A stretch of DNA of 64,000 nt from Amylostereum areolatum. Its lineage: Eukaryota > Basidiomycota > Agaricomycetes > Russulales > Stereaceae. Of the stretch, positions 58,889 through 64,000 are shown piece after piece (the first letter of the stretch is position 1; each line of letters opens with the position of its first letter). The DNA is taken from positions 1,116,001 through 1,180,000 of the forward strand of contig SAXG01000003.1 of NCBI GenBank assembly GCA_012932865.1. Direction: 5' to 3'. Under the pieces are notes generated by a model. The model worked only from the letters and a program-made list of their open reading frames with translations, searched no databases and was not told the DNA's origin. Made by a program: the position numbers and the translations under genes.

Positions 58889-60211
58889 TCAAGGGGAAAC
58901 AAAATCAAGGGGCTTTTCAAACGAAAGAGGGGCGCCCCAGACGTTTTGCTGGAACCAAGCATCCGAGGTCGCGAAATCGACCAAGTCACTCCCCACATTT
59001 AAAGATGGAGGTGTCAAGGGGATGGGAGACGGTGAGAGTGAATGCAAGGAAGAGCAATACGTAGCTGGTGAAGAAGAAAGGTCAATATTATTCCCGTGGC
59101 CGAGACTAGAAGGGAGGAAGGATGCCGAAAGAAGATTTAAAGTAGGTGGCGCCGATAAGGATATCGCCAAGGGGTCGAGAAAGTTGAAGGGGGAAGGCGT
59201 GCGGTCGTATATACTCGCGATCATGGGTGGCGTGGGCGTGGGGTCGTGGATAGTTGGTTCAGTATACCCGGTGCATGGAGATATAGTGCGTTCATAGACA
59301 GTGTAAGGGTCGACGTGAGGTTGGTCATAGGAGTAACTGGTGGCAAATGATTGCGGGGATGTAGACGCTAGAAACCGCGGAACTGATCAGGATCTACGCC
59401 AGACTACAAGCAAGGGAATCTTACCGTGGCCGTTCAAGAGTATGCGGGGATCGAGGGAGAGAGCGCCGACATCATTGCTAGCTGTCACCTCGACGGGGGC
59501 TGATGTCACTTGAATCATAGGCTCGCTTGTGGGAAGAGCGGAGGATGACCGGTACGTTGAACGAACACAAGGACCGAGAATAGTCCTGGGGTCAACGCCG
59601 TGACGCTTAAGATGAGCGACGAAGGCGGTGCGGCGCTTTATCCCCCTGTGAGATGGTCAATCGACAAGAGACGTTATGAAGGCAAGTATGGATACTTGCC
59701 TCGACCTGCAGCCCGGGACGGGACACATAAATTTGTGACCTCCGGACGGGCTGTGCTGCTCCCGATGGTGACGAGAACGGGAGGAGGGGTCGCTGAAAGA
59801 CAGTGTACACTCGTCGAAAGCGCACGTGTACGGAGTGTCTCCGGTACTGAGTGTGATATGTTGGTGTGTGCTCAAAAGGCGGGTCGAATGGCTCACTGAG
59901 AGTTCATGTGGATTCTGCATGCATTTTTTTGGGTAAATCCCCGGCCGCAGACAGAACACGCGTAGGGTCTGTACGACGGACTCGGTTAGGAACCCGGGGA
60001 TGATATGCAAGATACGCACTTTTCGTCCAGGTGTACGCGGTTGTGACGAGCCCAGTCACCCTTACGCTTGAAGGCCTTGCCACAATTCTCTCCGGAGGGT
60101 GAAACCCACCCGCACCCATACTGTGGGATGTCAGTTGCAGACCTCGTTGCGCTGAAAGGATCTTACTCTCAAAGGGCCATCGTTAAGAATAACTATTGCG
60201 TCAGACTGCAT
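58889..60211 (-). CDS. C2H2 zinc-finger protein, probable transcription factor
   Basis: DNA-binding protein with about four C2H2-like fingers in the N-terminal half. The start at 60211 gives MQSDAIVILNDGPLR; after an intron, CGWVSPSGENCGKAFKRKGDWARHNRVH, then PYACSVCGRGFTQKNACRIHMNSH, TPYTCAFDECTLSFSDPSSRSRHHREQH and FMCPVPGCRS...HLKRH. The C-terminal half is Ser/Pro/Thr-rich, ending LSFEKPLDFVSP, a plausible activation region. About 350 residues and five introns. The intron before the last finger's histidines is best read with a GC donor (AG/GCAAGT), although a GT donor 8 nt upstream keeps frame too and shortens the finger by two residues. Target genes cannot be told. Confidence 0.82.
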
Positions 60212-60987
60212 TTCGTCGTGCAGGTCGTGAAGAATTAGATGAAAGCGTAGGTTATTGGGTAGTTTGGAATGTCGGACGATGCACAGCAAAGTCGTTCAAG
60301 TCGCCACAGGCGGTGTTGCTTAGAACCAGAAGCAACGGAGGGGAGAGTGGAAAGGGGAGCCGGGAGTAAGAGGGGGACCTCGGAATCATACGCATTAGCT
60401 CTGGGCTCATTTATAGCAAGGAAACAGCGATCCAAGATCCATACACGGTGCATCTTGGCTACTTTTGTTGTGCCCACGGCCTCTTCCCGGAATCGAAACG
60501 CCGCATCGAAGGGAACGTGACAATTAGCCTTGGGACGCCCACACAAAAGTCCCAGTGCCTACCGCCAGGTAAGAGGGAAAAAATGACAATAGAAGTGAGA
60601 CCCCTCAGACTGCTTTGTTCATACGATCATACGATCGGTCCGGGTTCTTGTCTCGACCGTTGATGTGATCGCCGATCTTGCAGAACGCCAAAGTACTTCG
60701 GATTCATCAGAGCTTCGATCCGGCATATATGCTTACTGGTCTATTCCAGGATCCTAAAGGCCTAACAGCCCCGGTTGTTCATATGAACATGGCGTAGTAA
60801 CAGCGAGTGCTCTCCGTACTCGCAGTCACAGAGCTATTAGCCCCTCAGATCTTGGGGACTGATCGCGTAGGAATCAAGTACCTCATGCATTCGCCTCAGA
60901 GGATATGTACAACATTCCGCTCCATTGTGCAGCCGGAGGCATCGTCTATAGTCTCCAACGCATGACAACCTGTGGTCCTGGAAGAGC
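60212..60987. other. Intergenic region
   Basis: About 775 bp between the F-box gene and the zinc-finger gene, both on the minus strand. No coding exon, tRNA or repeat was recognised; a 103-codon minus-strand frame at 60235-60546 has no supporting splice or similarity. Confidence 0.4.
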
Positions 60988-62458
60988 TTAGTTACCAAGA
61001 CCAGGTCCTGTTACCTTCTTCGTTATGCGTTCCTCCATCCAAGGGGCAAGGGCCTCGAGGTCAGCCCATGTAAATGACGCGTATTGGTTTCGCCCAGGAC
61101 CTAGGACGAGATCCAAATCTTGCAGAGGTGGGCTGTCATTCCAAGACATGCGCGTTTGGGGACCGACAACTTGCGCAGTTAGCCTAAGATAGCAGTGAGC
61201 GCAACCTATAAGATATAATCCCACTACGTACATGAGGGCGCCTACCCAAGATTGCCCGTTCTCTTCCAGCGGCCCTGTACCGAACCATCGCTTGTCCTCT
61301 CCACCTGGCGTATAAAATGGATAGTGCGCGTGCGAAGGAGCAGGTATTGGCATAGACATCCTTTCGTATTGTGGCACTGGGTCGGAACGCCGATATGTCA
61401 GTCAAACATAGTCACAATAGCAATTGAATTGACCTTACTAATTAGGAGTGGGGTCTCAGAAGTAAAGGAAGTGGAAACGCGTCGAGCATGACTTGATGGG
61501 CTGTCTGGGTTATGTACGCCGGCGACAACGTTACCACCGCCTACAAGCCCCGGCGGGTGCAGGAAGGCTCGTGCGTTCTTGTTAATGGTGAACGTGCCCC
61601 GTGGTATGTTGAGTACCCCTAAGGCTATGACACGGACGTCTGCGAGCTGGACGACAAGCTGGGCGAAGTGAAAATGTCAGTAACCTTCCTGAGCGCATGC
61701 AGGAACTACAAACTCTGATGTGGGTCTCCAAGTGTGCTAGATTACTTTGGATTCTGATAGACGAGGTTTGATCATAACCTGGAAATTGCGGAAAGTACGT
61801 ACTTCATATCGTTGAAGATGGCTAAGGGGTTAAAATTTCGAGAGAATGATTCCAGTTCGTTGGAAGATCCATTACGGTTGAGGACGATATATCTATGGAG
61901 GGATGTAAGACTATAGTAAGAGCACGGTTCAAACCATGATCATGTGACGAACTTTGTCCAGGATTCATCAGATGTGCATGTAGTTTGGGTACGGTGCCAG
62001 ACTCTAAAGAGCATGCTGTAAAGATCTATGAACGTCGTGAATCCGGTGGAAAGACACAGGACGCACCGTTTGTAGACCTCGCACCATGACAGATCCCGCT
62101 TCCACTTCTGCCATCCGGGAAGAAAACGCCTCTTGAAACAGAGCTCCCAATCGGCTTCCTTCATGTTCGGTAGAGTTGCATCAAAGAGAAGGAAGGACGG
62201 ATGAGCAAAAGAGAGGATCTCAATCCAGTTCTGGCGTGGAACCGTCGTGCGTACGCTCAGATGTTTCAAGCAATCTTCATAATCTCCACACAGGAGATTC
62301 CGCAGGATCGGTCGCCGCCAGGGGTTCAGAGCAGGATCTGACGCAACGTGATGAAGGCGACGGGAGAGATAGGATATGGTGATGAGAGTCGCAACGTCAA
62401 GCTCTTCGAGAATGGCCGTTATGAGTTCGACAGGGAGGGCCTCCAGCAGAAATGCCAT
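60988..62458 (-). CDS. F-box protein
   Basis: Probable substrate receptor of an SCF ubiquitin ligase. The start at 62458 gives MAFLLEALPVELITAILEELDVATLITISYLSRRLHHVASDPALNPWRRPIL, a good F-box (about residues 6-50). A C-terminal region without leucine-rich or WD repeats follows: WIEILSFAHPSFLLFDATLP, WELCFKRRFLPGWQKW, then after introns YIVLNRNGSSNELESFSRNF, VQLADVRVIALGVLNIPRGTFTINKNARAFLHPP, YPFYTPGGEDKRWFGTG and MSWNDSPPLQDLDLVLGPGRNQYASFTWADLEALAPWMEERI. The end is PGLGN with stop TAA at 60988-60990. About 390 residues. Internal joins between 61380 and 61960 are approximate. Confidence 0.78.
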
Positions 62459-62806
62459 CTCGAAACAAAGAAGGGGTCAACCGTAGAGGTGGCTTGGAGG
62501 TAAATACTTCCTGGATTTGATAAGGTTGACGAAGGTTTGTCGTCTGCCTGGTGGAGACCTGGGGGAAGGCTACATAATAAAGCTGAGTCTTGGACTTGTG
62601 ACTTCTCGCTGAGTCAAGCACGCGGGTGGAGAATCTTATCAGATTGCCATACCTACAACTACATGATACAATGGGCACTACAGTACCGAAAGGACGTGAA
62701 CTGAGCTTGTGCGTATAATATACAGCGCATAATAGACACAACAGAGCTCTTCTTCTACCGCCACGAAAGGTTGATAACAGCTGTGGAGGGTGGGCTGGCT
62801 GCTTGT
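62459..62806. other. Upstream region of the F-box gene
   Basis: About 350 bp between the prefoldin gene's stop and the F-box start, both on the minus strand. No feature was recognised. Confidence 0.4.
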
Positions 62807-63404
62807 CTATCCTCGAGCTGGCCGTATGTTATATTCCTGTTTGAATTTATCAAACTCATTCTCCTTTCCTTTATACTGCTCGGCTAGAGTTGTGACAACA
62901 TTGCGGATCTGTGAAAAAAGTATGAGCAACAGAGGATCTTGAGCTTGCGAGGGTTGGTGAACGAGTGTTTCCTCATCTGCCCCGTAGGCCGCCGCCAACT
63001 CGAATGGAATCTGGACTCACGCCGTCACGGTTGGTTTCCAGCGCGGGGACAACATCCTTGACTGTCCGCTCGACCAGCACACCACCGATTAAACGAAAAC
63101 ATTTGCGCTCTGGCTCTTCCGCCAATGCTTCGTTCAGTGTGGACAATACTAATCTTCAAGAAAGACTGATGTCAGTAGAGATGGGAAATAGAACGGAACG
63201 CGACGCACAGGTGTTCTTCCGCCTCCTGCTCCAGTTCACCAATCTTCGCCGCGATAGACTGAAGCTCGTTTTGAAACCGTGAGTAGGTTTGCTGCACCTC
63301 TAACCAGTTTGTGAGGGCGCTACGATGGAGGGCGTAACCTCGGACGCACCTTGATCGCTGAGAGGTAAAGGTGCAGCTGACTTCGCTTTCTTTGTGGAGG
63401 ACAT
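62807..63404 (-). CDS. GIM4: Prefoldin subunit 2
   Basis: Beta-type subunit of the prefoldin chaperone, which hands nascent actin and tubulin to the CCT chaperonin. The start at 63404 gives MSSTKKAKSAAPLPLSDQ. Subsequent exons read YSRFQNELQSIAAKIGELEQEAEEH, then RKCFRLIGGVLVERTVKDVVPALETNRDG, then IRNVVTTLAEQYKGKENEFDKFKQEYNIR, the family's coiled coil - hairpin - coiled coil. Stop TAG at 62807-62809. About 130 residues with three or four introns; the last intron is longer than usual for the window (about 110 nt). Divergent from the NDUFS8 gene. Confidence 0.92.
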
Positions 63405-63569
63405 GGCCAGGGTCGTAAGAAAATATGAGGAAATGGTTCGCTCGGGCCTGAGTGTACTGCGTAACGAAAATGACGACCAGCGATTGGTCCGTGAAATGCC
63501 GGGAGCCTCCGCCTCGGACGCCCACTCATGCAACAGCTCCGCCTCTCCCACCGTCCACTCAACAACATC

Positions 63570-64000
63570 ATGCTCTCTCTCTCCCGTCCTCTGGGGCTCG
63601 CCGCCCGCGCGGCCGTCTCACGACGAGCCATCTCTCAACCCTCCCTCGTTACTTTTCGACTCCTCTCTACAACTCCACGCCGTCTCCACGCTGCACCCGT
63701 AGATCCCAAACCCGGCCACGTTTCTGACATTTCCGAAGTCACAGAGCGTATCCGCTCGCCTTCTGCAAAGACCGGTGTCTACTCCGCCGCGCAGGAACCC
63801 GGAAAGGGTGTGAACCCCTATAAGGATGGTCCTGGTGCTCTCGACAAAGCCGTCCACTTGTTCTTCTTCACGGAGATTGTTCGTGGTGCGTTGCTTCTTC
63901 ATGCGCCAGTGGTCCTTCTTCCAACTCACCTCTTTGTAGGCATGTGGATTGTTTTGGAACAGTTTTTCCGTCCGCCGTACACTATTATGTACCCCTTTGA
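63570..64000 (+). CDS. NDUFS8: Complex I 23 kDa (TYKY) subunit, 5' part
   Basis: NADH:ubiquinone oxidoreductase subunit NDUFS8/NuoI, carrying two 4Fe-4S clusters in the peripheral arm of mitochondrial complex I. Only the N-terminal part is in the window. The presequence MLSLSRPLGLAARAAVSRRAISQPS is Arg/Ser-rich and lacks acidic residues, typical of mitochondrial import. The conserved block ALDKAVHLFFFTEIVRGMWIVLEQFFRPPYTIMYPF follows, interrupted by the intron 63886-63939. The cysteine motifs lie beyond the right edge. Convergent transcription does not apply: the gene is head to head with prefoldin subunit 2 over 165 bp. Confidence 0.93.
   Translation, partial: MLSLSRPLGLAARAAVSRRAISQPSLVTFRLLSTTPRRLHAAPVDPKPGHVSDISEVTERIRSPSAKTGVYSAAQEPGKGVNPYKDGPGALDKAVHLFFFTEIVRGALLLHAPVVLLPTHLFVGMWIVLEQFFRPPYTIMYPF

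Noticed and set aside
60212..60987. Possible tRNA in the gap near 60.3 and 60.7 kb
   Set aside because: GTTCAA-like B-box fragments occur, but no A box or cloverleaf could be formed.

Overview
The window is a gene-dense stretch of a nuclear genome from a filamentous basidiomycete, most likely an Agaricomycete. The support is many short (about 48 to 60 nt) GT-AG introns, compact intergenic gaps, and protein families typical of that group, such as a DUF6534-like membrane protein, a DUF4470/MYND protein and KRE6-type beta-glucan synthesis proteins. Exon joins were worked out by hand from frame continuity and protein family resemblance. Gene ends are firmer than internal splice sites.

Layout, left to right. 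1-10140: 3' end of SWC4 (+), glycogen branching enzyme (-), a membrane-anchored M28 glutamate carboxypeptidase-like protein (+) and a hypothetical protein with a myristoylation-type start (+). 10240-14214: a complete DNA transposon with about 68 bp terminal inverted repeats and TA target duplication, carrying an intact IS630/Tc1-type transposase (-) and a second multi-exon gene of unknown function (+). 14391-17539: an alpha/beta-hydrolase-family gene split by a second, unrelated non-autonomous TA-flanked element (15640-16822). 18070-27790: proteasome ATPase RPT5, a small unknown protein, a KRE6/SKN1-type GH16 protein and a large DUF4470/MYND protein.

28508-43163: DUF6534-like membrane protein, PEX14-like peroxin, coiled-coil protein, RIB1 (GTP cyclohydrolase II), VPS17-type sorting nexin, secreted M24 peptidase, LEU2, NOB1 and ARPC3. 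43279-51881: YVC1-type TRP channel, GINS subunit PSF2, a haspin kinase and a disordered protein. 52328-64000: two tandemly duplicated PP2C phosphatases, a USP-type deubiquitinase, a C2H2 zinc-finger protein, an F-box protein, prefoldin subunit 2 and the 5' part of the complex I TYKY subunit (NDUFS8).

Most genes are unlinked housekeeping functions, not a cluster or pathway island. Several pairs are head to head and share short promoters (branching enzyme/M28, coiled-coil/RIB1, LEU2/NOB1, ARPC3/YVC1, PSF2/haspin). The accessory signal lies between 10.2 and 17.5 kb: two mobile elements of different families, one with a cargo-like gene and one sitting inside a coding exon in a way that could be spliced out in frame. 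No rRNA, tRNA or CRISPR array was recognised.
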